From the NCBI GenBank assembly GCA_963693085.1, contig OY856411.1:66259001-66323000 (forward strand): a stretch of DNA of 64,000 nt, read 5' to 3'. Shown here one piece after another: positions 44,579 to 56,541 of this stretch. Origin of the DNA: Alisma plantago-aquatica. Its lineage: Eukaryota; Streptophyta; Magnoliopsida; Alismatales; Alismataceae. The notes beneath the pieces were generated by a model. The model did no database searches. It saw nothing but the letters and a program-made list of their open reading frames with translations, and had not been told where the DNA came from. Every line of letters starts with the position of its first letter. Within the stretch, counting starts at the first letter, position 1. A program made the translations under genes and the position numbers.

Positions 44579-46309
44579 AATTTGTCCCCATAATTCAAAC
44601 CTAGTAAGTTTAAGGTGGTTGATAACTCAACATATCTTAAAAACCTTAGTATTAGCAATCCTACTTCAATATATTTACCATATTTTATTGATATGCAAAT
44701 TCTTAACATCATTATTAAGATTGGTAATTTTATTTTGTTCAACGTATATCAATATCCTTAACAATTGCATGATATTCATCTCTTGGTGATCACATTTTGA
44801 CTTGTCATTTCAATCTGTCTTGGTGATTACCTTTTCACCTAAATTTCCAAACTAATATTCTTTTATTCTTGTATAAGGGTGAGAAAACACCTCAAAACCC
44901 TAGATTAAGCCATTAAACTCAACTTCAAGTGTTCATTCTCATATGTCAATTTTAAGCATAATATGTGTCTACCCAATCTTTCTCACTCATAATAAGATGA
45001 AAAAGAACTTGGTTGTAGTTTAAATACAAACTCCATCCAATTCCAAGAGCATAGATGATGTATCCACACATTATCTCAAAATTTCACATTTTAGGTTGAA
45101 TTACTCTCGATAATGACTCCAAACCATAATTACTTTTAATATAACAATATTCTTATATTTCATGAAGTCAAGTTCTTGTCTCACTCTTTAGTTTTTACAC
45201 AACTCCTTTGAGATTTCATTGTTACATGACTTCTAGTATCTTTTATATTTTCACCTCATGTCTCATTATCCTTAGTCATTCCCTCAAGGTCTCCATGGGT
45301 ACATGACTTCTAGTATCTTTTATATTTACACGTTATGTCTCATTATCCTTAGTCATTCCCTCAAGGTCTCCAGGGGTACATATACCTTTGGGGTGATTTC
45401 CTCTTAGCCTCATGGGCCCTATTCTCTTAGGGAGTTTCTCTAACATTTACCCTTGGGGCCTCATGAACTCATGCATGTTTCCAATATCCTGACCCACGGG
45501 CCTCAGGAAAACATAGGTGACTTTCTCTAGGATTCATGATGTTATGCACTTAGGGAACGATCATCTCCTAATCTCATAGGTCTTATGTCCCTTTGTTCCT
45601 CCCTTCTTGGCCTTAGAATTGACTTGGGGCTCTACATTTCCTAGGGTTTATTGAAATATCATAACTTCAACAATGTTTTGAGCATATTATTTTCTTATGT
45701 ATTTCTTTAGCTCAAATTTCCTTCATCCCTTAGGGTACACATTATTTATTTTATGTCTTTGCATTTGGCTCTTGGAAACCTTCCCTTATAGGCTTGATCT
45801 ATTAGTGACATTCCCCTCCAAGCTCGATCTTATACTGTTAGCTACTTCCTTGGTGAAGTTTCCTTATTTCCCTTAGAGATGGCATACTTGGGTTAAAAGA
45901 ATGTGTGTTCCTTCATGTTTTGCATACTTAATTCTTCACACTTTAGGTGAAATTCCAAGCTACCCCAATTCTTAAGATATTTTGTGAACTCACCCTTCTA
46001 GGGAAGGTCCTAATCGAGGGTACCTTCTTCACACGAATGAGGAGAAACTAGGCTCTCTACCCACAACCTTACCCCATAGGTTAGGGTTTTGTCTCCCCAA
46101 TAGGTCCTTTTTGCATTCCTAGGTTGACCCACCCGAGGTTGGGACACCCACCCTAAAAGTTGAATCGAGCATTTCACATTTTCATTTTTATGTAACAAAT
46201 GGTGCATGTGTAACAATGTAAACAACCATAACAAGAAATTATGATTAAATAATCAAACATGTATTTTTTGTTATAACTTGTCAACCCTTGTTTCTCAATC
46301 CCTAAGCTT
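44579..46309. other. unassigned, AT-rich, probably LTR-derived DNA
   Basis: No coding frame with recognisable motifs. It could be degraded internal or LTR sequence of element G. It holds the 77-bp duplication at 45224-45377. Confidence 0.4.
45224..45377. repeat. 77-bp direct tandem duplication
   Basis: 45224-45300 and 45301-45377 both start ACATGACTTCTAGTATC and end TCAAGGTCTCCA(T/G)GGGT, with only a few mismatches around the middle. Confidence 0.9.
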
Positions 46310-46615
46310 TACCCACTCGCTTGGGGAAATCATCATGTCATACCCACTTGTCAGGGGTACATTCAATAGACTACCCACTCACTAGGGGTAATTTCAATAT
46401 CCTACCCACTCGCTATGGGTAATTTCAATAGCATACCCACTCGTTGGGGGGTATTTCAATAGCATACCCACTCGTTGGGGGTATATTCAATAGCATATCC
46501 ACTCACTAGAGGTAGTTTCAATAGCATACCCACTTGATGGGGGTAGTTTCATAGCATACCCACTCATTGGGGGTATATTTAAATAGCATACCCACTTGCT
46601 TGGGGTAATCTTAAT
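46310..46615. repeat. minisatellite, about ten units of about 31 bp
   Basis: Each unit begins TACCCACTCGTTGGGGGTA or a variant and ends TTTCAATAGCA. ACCC and GGGT within each unit can pair, so every unit is a small hairpin, much like the 26-bp repeats of LTR S. Units differ at several positions. Confidence 0.9.
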
Positions 46616-46696
46616 TCATTCATTCATTCCTCCAAAGTTAGCATTAGGGCGATGAGAAAGTTATATTTATATGATGAGTTACTCATAGATTGCTTA

Positions 46697-48718
46697 TGTT
46701 GGGAAATAGGAACGGTAGAGTAGGTAGCAAAGACCAAAATTTTGTCCCTATTCCTTGACCATCATATCACATCAACAATGATGTATCTAGGAAATAAGGT
46801 AGCAAGAGGTATATATGGTCCTAGAGCAAGTCCAAAAACTATTGTTGCAAGGCTTAATGTTCACTCTTTGCAAGATGCACATAGACTATGGCCGGCGATG
46901 GCTTCGTGGTATAGAACCATGCACGGTGGTGGTTGTTGTCTTCCTAGCATGGGGGAAATGGCCTCCACACTACGTAGTCCATGCTGACAACATGGAACTC
47001 CACGTTGTACTGCCAGAGCCAACATGAAGGAGTTGTCCCTTTGAACGTCAATGTGCTAGCATTGACTTACTCTCTGTTGTTGTCTCTCCCATTAATGGGT
47101 AAGACTTTCTCAGGCACTCATGTTACCACAATAGTGAGAGGGAAACAATTGTCAAAGCTTATTGTTGTGTCTTTGAAAACCTTTACTACACCCCCTATTT
47201 GTAGGATGGTTAGGGGCAAGGTTCCCAAATCAAGAAGGAGCCGAAGAGATGAATTTTTAGGAATTTTTGGTGTTATGAATCTGGAATCTGTTGGTTCACA
47301 TTTGAACCAGTTGGTTTGTATGTGAATCGGCTAGTTCAATAATTGAATCGGTAGCTTCACATGTGAATTGGTCAAGTCAACATTTGAATCAGTCAGTTCA
47401 TTATATTTCCTATTCACAAACATATTGGCTTTCAATGTGACGACTAATGTGCAACATGACGACAACATCAATCCTTGATCCAATCTTACTTATCACTCAA
47501 CTGGTTGATTGACAATATGAACCGGTCAAATCACACTTTTTAAACATTAAGTTCACTTCTAAATCGATCAGTTCACTTTTTTTAAATGTTCAGTTGACTT
47601 ATGAATAGGTCAATTTAGATTCTAGTTCAGCCAATGTTCAACCAATATTGTTTAATTTGAATACCTAAACACTTTAGTAATCAAATTAAACCTTATTCAT
47701 AAGTAAACTCTTATTCTAGGTGCATCCTATACATGTGACCCTATAGGTCCCAAATTACGTTGGAAGTGAATTTTCACAACCAATTTTTGACATGCAACCA
47801 ATGAATGGTATCTAACAACACATCACTGCTACCTAAGTAATTAGAAAGTAGGAGAACAACTTCAACATACAATCTGTGATCAGTGTAACCGTGATCTTAT
47901 AGTTACTTTGTCTTTGATATCTAGATTGAACTGAGGCATAGAATATTCATACTCTTAGATGCTCAATTCATGTTCCTTGAACTAGAGCAAACTTTATGAG
48001 ATGCATGTCGGCTCACATACCACATATTGAGTCACATGAGTATGGACATTGGTTTCTTAGTCTCTCTTATCAAGTGGTGTGGATACCAATCTCCTATACG
48101 AAGGACGAAACCCATCTGCATCACCCTCATTCAATTTCCATGTGTCATAATGCACCAGAGCACCACCTTTATGAAAATCCTTACTCAAGATCACATTGGA
48201 CGGTGCCAAAATACTTTGAACAAAATGTGATTAGTGTAGTGACTTTAGTTCGAAGTACTACAATCACCACTATCACTATAGATATGATTTGAACTACCAT
48301 TTCATGGTATCCATGTATCATTCTCAAGGTGGGTCTATTTGGTACACTATTCTCTAACAAGTATCAATGTGTTTGACTTTATGTGCCATATCATGACTAA
48401 TGAGACTTTGTCATTAGTCAACACACACTCTAGTCTTATGTATTATTGTTGTCTATCTTGCTTCCCAAGTTATCTGACTAGGTACATAATAAGAATATAT
48501 GTACTCTTATCATATATATGTTCTCATTGTCTAGGTCCTCAACCTGAAGACAAATGTCATCGAGTAACATCATTCTTTAGACATCTACTATGTCTTTGTC
48601 ATTATCACATGATTGAGACAAACATAAAATACAAAATTACCTTAATGATTATAAAATATGGTATCTAATGCCCCATTACAATCATAGTATGATTAGCCTA
48701 TGGGCATACATACCAACA
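46697..48718 (-). repeat. 3' LTR of copia element E (2022 bp)
   Basis: Plus-strand ends are TGTTGGGAAA and CATACATACCAACA; on the minus strand the start TGTTGGTATGTATGCCC equals the start of the D LTR at 49917. Similarity to D is visible along it, for example in the GCTACCT(A/T)CTCTACC block near the end. It contains degenerate AACCGATCGGTTC-type words (47280-47640). Open stretches here are antisense or repeat translations. Confidence 0.8.
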
Positions 48719-49916
48719 GAGTTCCACTTGGAGTTAGATCCAATCACCCACAAATCTTATTCTAAGTGATCCTAACATGACCATCATGTTTATGATACAC
48801 AATTTCTTATGTAGTATGTTATCTAGATTCCTTGTTTATCCAGTAGCTCAATTGTTGTCACAACATTTCTTCTGTGTCAGCAATTGTTGGAAACTCGACA
48901 AGTTCATATAAATGAACTTCTTCATCCATATAGTATCATCTACTTTGTTCAAATCAACAAGGTACTTGACTTCTATTATAGAATTAAATAATGGTCTCTT
49001 GCTCAGAACTTTTCCATCTTACAGTTCTTATTTTAAGGACAAACACAAATTTATATTGGGATCATTCATTTTATTTTTCATTTTGGAATCTTGCATCGGT
49101 GTAAACCTTACACCCAACTCTTTCTTATTATCATAACCATGGAATCGATCCTTTTAATGATTCTCAAGTACTTATGGATGTTCTTTATCGTAGTTCAATG
49201 TCCATCATTGGAATTTGACAAATATCCTCACATCATGTCCAATACATATGAAATAATAGGATAAGCACATATTCTTGCATACATCATATATCCAATTGTG
49301 TATGTAAATTTAAATCTTATTCATGTTCTCCCATTCTTCACAAGAATTGGGACACTAGACTATTGAGACAGTAACCCATGGGAGAAGAACAAATTTTCTC
49401 TCATTAAATTATGCATGCCAAACGCCTTCAAGATATTTGCAATGCATGCGCTCTTTTATAGGTCAAGAAGCTTTATAGATATATCTCTATATATCTCAAT
49501 TCCTAAGATATAGGATGTTTTTCTTAAACCTTCATAAAGAAGGTACTTCCCAGTCAGGTTGTAACATTTGTAGTATGAAGATGTTATTCCCCATCATCAT
49601 GTGGTACACAAATATGCTTCCAATAAATTCATGTAATCACATATTCCATATTCATTTCAACTAAAATCATACTCTTTAACAAACCTGTCAAATTGAAGAT
49701 TCTAGCTTTGAGATGCTTGCATCAGTCTACAGATTGACCTTTGTAGCTTATAGACTTTATTTACATTAAATTAATTTATAAAACCCCCAGGTTCTTTTAA
49801 GTGCACACCCGCCACAATATTAATGCATTGAATTTAAGTCACTTTTCTCATGCTATTTTCATATGTTTTTTCTTGATTAATTGGTTATTTTGATATCAAT
49901 TGGGTATAGCTCATCA
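48719..49916 (-). pseudogene. copia RNase H and RT remnants of element E
   Basis: Minus strand, no long frame. Around 49780-49680 it reads VYKLQRSI and LMQASQSWN (copia KLQRSIYGLKQASR..WN motif), and near 49520 YILGIEIYRDISIKLLDL (LGI.I.RDRS...L.LSQ). Nearer the LTR come WMKEFI-type RNase H pieces. Heavily decayed. Confidence 0.7.
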
Positions 49917-51119
49917 TGTTGGTATGTATGCCCTGAGATCCAATCATGGGATGATTGGTGGGATACATTAAGATTGATTTGATAAACATCAAAGGCAAGC
50001 TTCCAATTCTTTCTGGTTCAGTCATATGAGATAATGATAGAACATATTGAATGTCTAGAGAATGACAGTACTCAATGACGTACGCTTTCAAGTTAAGGAC
50101 CTAAACGATGAGATCATACGAATGTTAAGAGTTTGTACATTCTTGTTATGTCCGTGGTCGGATGTCATTGTGGAAGGTAGATGGACAACAATGACACACA
50201 AGACTAGACTGTGGTGTTGGTTGATGATAGAATCTCATTAGTCATGATATAGTGATATCAAACCAAGCACATAGGTACTTGTTAGAGAACAAGTGTACCG
50301 GACAGACCCACCGTGAGTTTGACACATGGAACCATGACATGGTAGTCACAGTCAGTACTCACAGTGATGGCGGTGAGTGTGATTCTTTGACATGAAATCA
50401 CTACACTCAACACATGTCATTGGGCACACTTTGACATCATCAAACATAGTCCTGAAACATAGGTTGTTATAAAGGTGATGATTGGGTGGCTTTGACACAT
50501 GGGGCTTTTGAGGGGTGAGTGATAGATATGGGATTTGTCCCTCCTGAGGGAGTTTGATATCCATGGCCACTTGATGAGTAGGATTGAGATAGGCGTGCGC
50601 ACGCATGTGTGAATCAGTATGTGATATTGATGTCACACATATCTCCTCCAATCTACTCTGAGATCAAGGAAGTGAATGAACGTTGACAGGATGACTGTTC
50701 CATGCCTCAAGTTCATTCAGGATATCAGTGACAAAGGAATTATACATTCATTGTAACACCATTCACAGATTGTAGGATTGAAAGTTGTTCTCCAACTTTC
50801 TATTTCACTTGGGTAGCACTGATGTGTGACTAGGCACCGCTCTTTGCTTGTGAAGTCATAAGTGTTATGGAATTTCACTGCCAACGTGAAAAGGACCTGC
50901 AGGGTCACACACATAGGATTTAACCCAGAAGAAGAGTTTTGTCCACAAACAATGTTTAGATTGATTGCTAAAGGAGTTTAGTAGTTCAATTAAACACTCA
51001 ATTAATTGATAGCTCAAAATCATAATATTCAAGGTGTTGGATCGATTGATTAGAGTATCGGATTGATTAAAACTGCAATTGACTGTTTCTGCATAATCTG
51101 CACTCCCAACTAATGGGCT

Positions 51120-51530
51120 CATGTGATGAACCGATCGGCTGAGCTTGGTGAACCGATTGGCTCAGGTGGTGAGTCGATCGGCTCAGGTGGTGAGTCGATC
51201 GGCTCATGGACAGGGTGAAATGACCAGTTCAAGGGTTGAACTGATCGGCTCAACTGGTCCAACCGAGCAAGTTGGGGAAGTAAGATTGGTGAGAAATTTC
51301 CTTTTGTTTCACTTTCCCAAATAGATTGGAACAAGGATTGGTATTTGGTACCAATTAGAAATAAAAGAGGAAAAGTCAATCGGGAACTGACCTGGGCCGC
51401 AAACCGACCGGTTCAGAAGTGAGCCGACCAGTTGAGGTGTCCCAACCAATCAGTTGAGGTGTCAACTGACTGGCTCAGATCCCCAACCGACCGTTTCAGA
51501 AATGAAACGATCGGTTCAGGTTGCGCGGTT
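51120..51530. repeat. AACCGATCGGTT/CGATCGGCTCA word cluster in LTR of D
   Basis: Words such as GAACCGATCGG, GAGTCGATCGGCTCA and CCAACCGATC recur at 15-30 base spacing. AACCGATCGGTT is a perfect palindrome. The equivalent in the right LTR is at 57270-57660; an internal cluster lies at 52630-52850. Confidence 0.88.
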
Positions 51531-51617
51531 GGTTGTTTTTGTGGAAAATCTCGAACCCTTCTACTCCTGCTTTAGTCCCGCATTGCCCGGGATAGAGAAC
51601 CATGTCCCATGACACTC

Positions 51618-51626
51618 CTATATATA
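51618..51626 (+). promoter_or_regulatory. TATA box of D LTR
   Basis: CTATATATA, about 90 bases after the last dyad word, conserved at 57759-57767 in the right LTR. It is followed by the transcribed ACAACTCAGTG(C/T)AACCAGTT region. Confidence 0.65.
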
Positions 51627-52186
51627 GGGGTATTGGGGGCTTCTATGTACACAACTCAGTGCAACCAGTTCCTCTGTAAAGTTGTCATTCTCTCTGGTTT
51701 TGGTAACTGAGAGAGCCCGAACAAGTGCTACCCAATAAGGGAGGCACAGCAAGAGAAAGACAACAGCAGAAAGCGACTGGTGGTAGGAGAGTGTGTCGGC
51801 GACTAGTACGTCGACAGGAGGGTGTGACTCCTTCTGATTCCGTATGGGACAAGGAGATTGGAGTTCTAGGTGGTCCGTGTGGACTACTTCAGAGGCAGGA
51901 GATTTCTGCTACTCGGAGGACAACTGTCAATCCAGACAGTCTCGGTGAGACCAGGAGTCGTCAGTCCCGATGCGACCAGGAGCTGCATAGACACCGTCCA
52001 AGACCGGAGGTGAACACCACGCAAGGCGTGAGGTATTGTCGTCAAGCAAGCCTCGGGGCAAGGTATGATTCCACAAACCATCCATTCCTATTGTAAAGAC
52101 ATTGACTCATTTTCTTATTCTGGGTTTGGGGAAGAGAAAAAAAAATTGTTTCCGCTACCTTCTCTACCTCCCCTAAAACCCAACAG

Positions 52187-52200
52187 TGGTATCAGAGCCA
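52187..52200 (+). other. primer binding site of D (initiator Met tRNA)
   Basis: TGGTATCAGAGCCA, the classic copia PBS, one base after the LTR end. Confidence 0.92.
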
Positions 52201-53679
52201 CGTCAACTACTCTATACTTTAGGATTATCGATATGATCGATTTTGGTTTGTCGCCTTTATTTATTGCATATGATGTGAATAATATTGGCTTTATGCATGT
52301 CCAATCCTAAATCCACAAATTCCAAACTACATATATGATATGTAATATTAATGCACTCGATACGCGTCACTCTTAAATGAGTTTTGTGGTGGATGTATAG
52401 TGTGGTTATGGCCAATAAACCCTATTTGTGTATGGTTGTATGTGGTTGCTTTCATCTCGGTCTGCGCACCGATCTTCTTTCTCTTATTCCTGATGTAACT
52501 CGAAATAATTCGAGATTTCTTTCCTACCTTTACTCCCCTTGAATGTAACTCAAGGTTTCTCTTTTCAATTGGAAAATAGGATAGAATTTTATTTCCTGTT
52601 ATGTCAAAGAACGACAGACATCCTGACGACAGCTGAGACGATCGGTTCAAGGAGTGAACCGATCGGTTGACGTTCGAGATGATCGGCTCAAGGAGCGAGC
52701 CGATCGGTTGGTGACCGGTTCGAGGAGCGAGACAAGCGAGTGGCGGCCATGATGAGATGCACGACGACCAGGAGAACCGATCGGTTGGAGGAGCCAACCG
52801 ATCGGCTGGTGGCACCCAGCCGACCAGTCTGATGGCGAGTTGATCATTCATGTGATGAATTGATCAAACCCAGAAAGGCAAAGCACAGAGTTCATCTTGT
52901 ACAGGTTGCATGTGATGTAGACCTAGATGATCGTGATTCCTCTTGGCTCAAGGAATCACATTAGGATGGCCATAATCATCGCTTTTATCATTTTGCATGT
53001 TTTCTATGGGGTATAGCATGTATATGATACACACTATATATTGTGGTGATTGGATATGTATATGTATATAAACCAAATTCCTCATTAAATATTAAGTTTT
53101 AGATGCCTTCCAAATGAGACACACGTGAAAAGCTTGATCGACCAAGTGTGGGCATGCCCAAGCGCGGTGCATCATCTATCTTGTGGAAGCGTGAAGGATG
53201 AATGTGTGGGTTTGCTCAAGCAGGGTGCATATTCATCGTGTTGCCTTTGGGTCGGACTTAACAAGGTGACCTAGATAGGATCTAGCACCTTGAGGCATGG
53301 AGATGTTCATGGCAAGGAGTTGCATATGATATCTTATCAAGAGTTGGATATGATGCAATTGGCAAGAGTTGCCTGCCTGAGAGATCTAAGTTGTGGGTGA
53401 CGGCCCAAGCTGGTCCATGACTTAGAGGATTTCAGGATCTTGCCCACTAGAAGGTTGTACGCTGCAATCTTCCGAACTGATGGTGAGGGCTATCAAATTG
53501 AAGTAAAATAGTGGGAGGATAATTAATTAAAGGCCTAATTTTATCTTCAAACTTTTCAAATCAATCAAATAAGTCAAAAGAGTTTTGGACTAAAATTGCA
53601 TATATATTTCCTTTTGTTAAAATAAATGGTTAATCAACAATAATCACTTTATTTGCTATCGGTCTTTGAGACCAAAAAA
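52201..53679 (+). other. 5' leader of element D with a second dyad cluster
   Basis: Noncoding. At 52630-52850 the words CGATCGGTTCAAGG, GAACCGATCGGTT and CCAACCGATCGGCTGG recur, the same set as in the LTR. Frames over this stretch (minus strand 52348-52851) are Ser/Pro/Asp-rich repeat translations. Confidence 0.75.
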
Positions 53680-54350
53680 TTAAATGGGAAGAATTCCACG
53701 ACTGGTTAGGATGATGAGAAGTGTTCTCAATCAAAGAGCAAAAGCTCTAAGTCCTAGTTATACCAGAACGAGATGAACTCAATCCCACCACATCAATGGC
53801 TGAAAGTATGCTTATGGAAGCATACCGAGGATGACATTGATGAGGAGTGTTTGATGTTGTAGAGACAACATGAGACATATGATGTCTCAAGGGCACTGTC
53901 CTAGTATTTCATGAAAAAAGGAGATCCAGTAAGGTATTCACACACTCAATATGATTGGGTATATGGAAAAACCTGACTAAGATGGATCTCCTCTGAGCCA
54001 AGAGTTGGTTATTGGTATGATACTGCAAATGTTGCGAGAATCGTACAGTTCATGATAAACTACAACATGAACAACTTTGACAAGCATTGACAGAGTTGTT
54101 GTACATGTTCAGGATAGTAGAGGCAATTATGAAGAAAGACAAACCCTAATGTTTGATGTGATCAATAAAGGGTAGGTCTTAAGGGTAAGGGCAAGGGCAA
54201 AGCTAAGAAGTGTTCTGATTCTAGCCAGTAGCCCAAGCCGTCTTCATCCTCAAAGGCACATGGGGAAACGGTGTATGAGGGAATTGCCTTCTATATCTAG
54301 AAGAACAAAAGAAGATGAAGGAGGTGATGGAGATCTCCACTTAAGGTATC
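53680..54350 (+). pseudogene. copia gag remnant of element D
   Basis: Fragmented frames. The clearest piece is KGKGKGKAKK followed by Ser/Pro/Lys-rich sequence (54180-54270) and a YLEEQKKMKEVMEIS-like piece near 54295-54340, the region after the gag zinc knuckle in copia elements. Stops and frame changes are frequent. Confidence 0.5.
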
Positions 54351-56541
54351 ATGAAATGAACCACTTCTGAGGTATATGATACCAAGATGAAGATCTGACA
54401 TATATGATATGTAAGATCTACAAAGAAGTAATGGCCTTTATGAATGGATCAAGAAAGGAGTACCCATCATTGGAGCAAGTGTTGCTGCCATAGATAGGAG
54501 TACCTTTCAGTTTATTTCAGCCTAAAGGGCACGAAATAGAATTGAGAACTGCTATTTCAATCTGCCAATAGAAACACTTTATTTTTTGCATATTGTATGA
54601 CAATGATGGCAATCAATAAAGAGATGTTTCAATATATAAAGATATGATCTTTACGGCAATGCCTTATTTATCTTGTGATACTTGGTATGCATAAGATAAA
54701 ATGATACCTAAAAGTTATTGATAACTCAAACAATCAATTTAGCATAAATCATGAGAAATTCATTTCTAGTTTCCATATGATGGATAAATCTAGACTCTTT
54801 TGGTTAGAGAACCAGTAAGAGACATGAATATCTTGGACATGATTAATCAATCTTCACTAATGGTAGTGGGAGAATGATTATCCTATTAGGTATAATACAT
54901 GTGATGTATTTACATACCTATTGGAGCGAATGCTAATACTTCAAACGGTGTTTAGAGAAATGCCAATATGAATATCTTGAAGTGTTCAAGAATATTATAG
55001 ATGAAGTATGAATTTGGTAAAGTGTTAATTCTTGATGAGATCAATGAATGAAATACTTGGACCAAATGTTTGAGATCCTTATGAGTGATTATGATAATGT
55101 ATCATAGTGAACTCATGATTAAGGCATGGTGATGTCTAAATCAAGAAGGAATCATACTCTAAGGAGTTAGAGAATGATTATCAAATAACTGAATTCTTCT
55201 TAAATAAAGAATACCCTACACTAATAAAGCACATTAAGAATCACAAGGAGTTGTGAGTTCTTATATCCTTGATAGATACACCTCAATTATCTATGTGGTG
55301 AGATGGTCATGTGATGAGTCAACTATCGAGATGAATATGAGGAACCAGATTTTGAGTTATGGTTTAAAACCATTATATCCTAAATGACTTCCATGTAAAC
55401 CATAAGGTATGACCTTGATGGTAGCACCCATTGGATGGAAATCCATAAGTGCAAATAAGTCTTAAGCGTTAAGACACATGGATAACATTTGAGAAGGATG
55501 ATGCTTGTTGATTGCAACTTAATGACTAAGACATTTGGCATATGGATATTAAAACCGCATTCCTATGAGGAATAAGACAAGGATGTGTACGTGACACAAC
55601 CTATAAGGTTTATGAATCCACTAATGCAAATGAAGTTTATAAGTTACAATGGACTAATCAATGTGATTGATTGAGTACAAGCAACTTAGGATTGGATCTT
55701 TACTTTGATGATATAGTCAAAGGGTTTGACTGATATGTCAAAGATAAAGAAGGGATCTGTGATTTAGTGGGAGCGTGTTCACATTCCACATGTTGATGTG
55801 AAATGAAAATGTTCTAGAATGGACCAAAGTGGAAATTATCTTTAAAGGAAGATAGAGATATTTCCTATGTGATAGGAATAGAGATCTATAGAGATAGTTC
55901 TCGAAAACCTCTTGACCTGAAAAGAGAAAGCATACATTAGCAATTTGTACTGAAGGGTTCAGTATGCACAGATTCAGTGGGAGAAAACATGTCCATGTTA
56001 CATGGAGTTAGTATCCCAAGGCCAAGTGTCCAATTCTTATGAAGAATGGGAACACTAAGAATAGATATGGATCTATCATGTATGTAATCATCCCATTACC
56101 ATGCATGTATGGACATGGCAAGAATAAAATGCATTCATCATCTTATATGTAGGACATGACAATATGATGTGCTCATCCTAATAACTCGTATGTGGGACAT
56201 GACGAGTGGATGTCTGTCTACTTCCAGTAAGGGTTATTGGAAACCATAAGAACTTGATAAGTACTTGTGAAGTACTAGTTCTATGGAGATAAGGAAGAGT
56301 TTGATGTAAAGAGTTACATTGATGCGAACTTCCGAACAGGAGAGAAAATTAATCGCAAAATATATATAGAATATATAAAAGTGAAATTTGTTGATAATTG
56401 AAAGTGTTCCAATAAATCCATTTAAAAGGAAATGCCAAGTATCCGTGTGTTAAAGAACAGCAGTGGATACTATATGGATCTAGGAGTTCATAGAGATGAA
56501 CTTATAGATATTCCGGTCATTGATGACAAGTATGGAATCCT
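54351..56541 (+). pseudogene. copia pol remnant of element D
   Basis: No long frame. RT pieces include WILKPHSYEE/DIKTAFL (55540-55570, equivalent to MDVKTAFLNG), DKDVYVTQPIRF (55580-55615) and VIGIEIYRDSSRKPL (55870-55915). RNase H pieces include YIDANFRTGEK (56318-56350) and IWI..EFI (56470-56490). The frame stops at the truncated LTR at 56542, before the conserved YCDN motif. Confidence 0.65.

Larger units (their letters stand above)
46697..49916 (-). mobile_element. Ty1/copia element E, minus strand, cut by D
   Basis: Consists of an LTR (46697-48718) and adjoining pol remnants on its right. It is a diverged relative of D in opposite orientation. Its 5' part is missing: D starts at 49917, and the DNA right of D is element F. 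Left flank GCTTA (46692-46696) has no visible partner. Confidence 0.75.
49917..52185 (+). repeat. 5' LTR of copia element D (2269 bp)
   Basis: Starts TGTTGGTATG and ends ACCCAACA, a TGTTGG/CCAACA terminal inverted repeat. The part from 50380 aligns closely with 56542-58325. Open minus-strand stretches here (for example 50352-50651) have no known protein match and are read as chance. Confidence 0.9.

Noticed and set aside
46742..47325. Overlapping plus-strand open frames
   Set aside because: They are antisense to the 3' LTR of copia element E and show no protein family motif.
52348..52851. A 167-codon minus-strand frame with repeated Pro/Ser/Arg blocks
   Set aside because: It reads through the AACCGATCGGTT word cluster in the leader of D, opposite to element direction.
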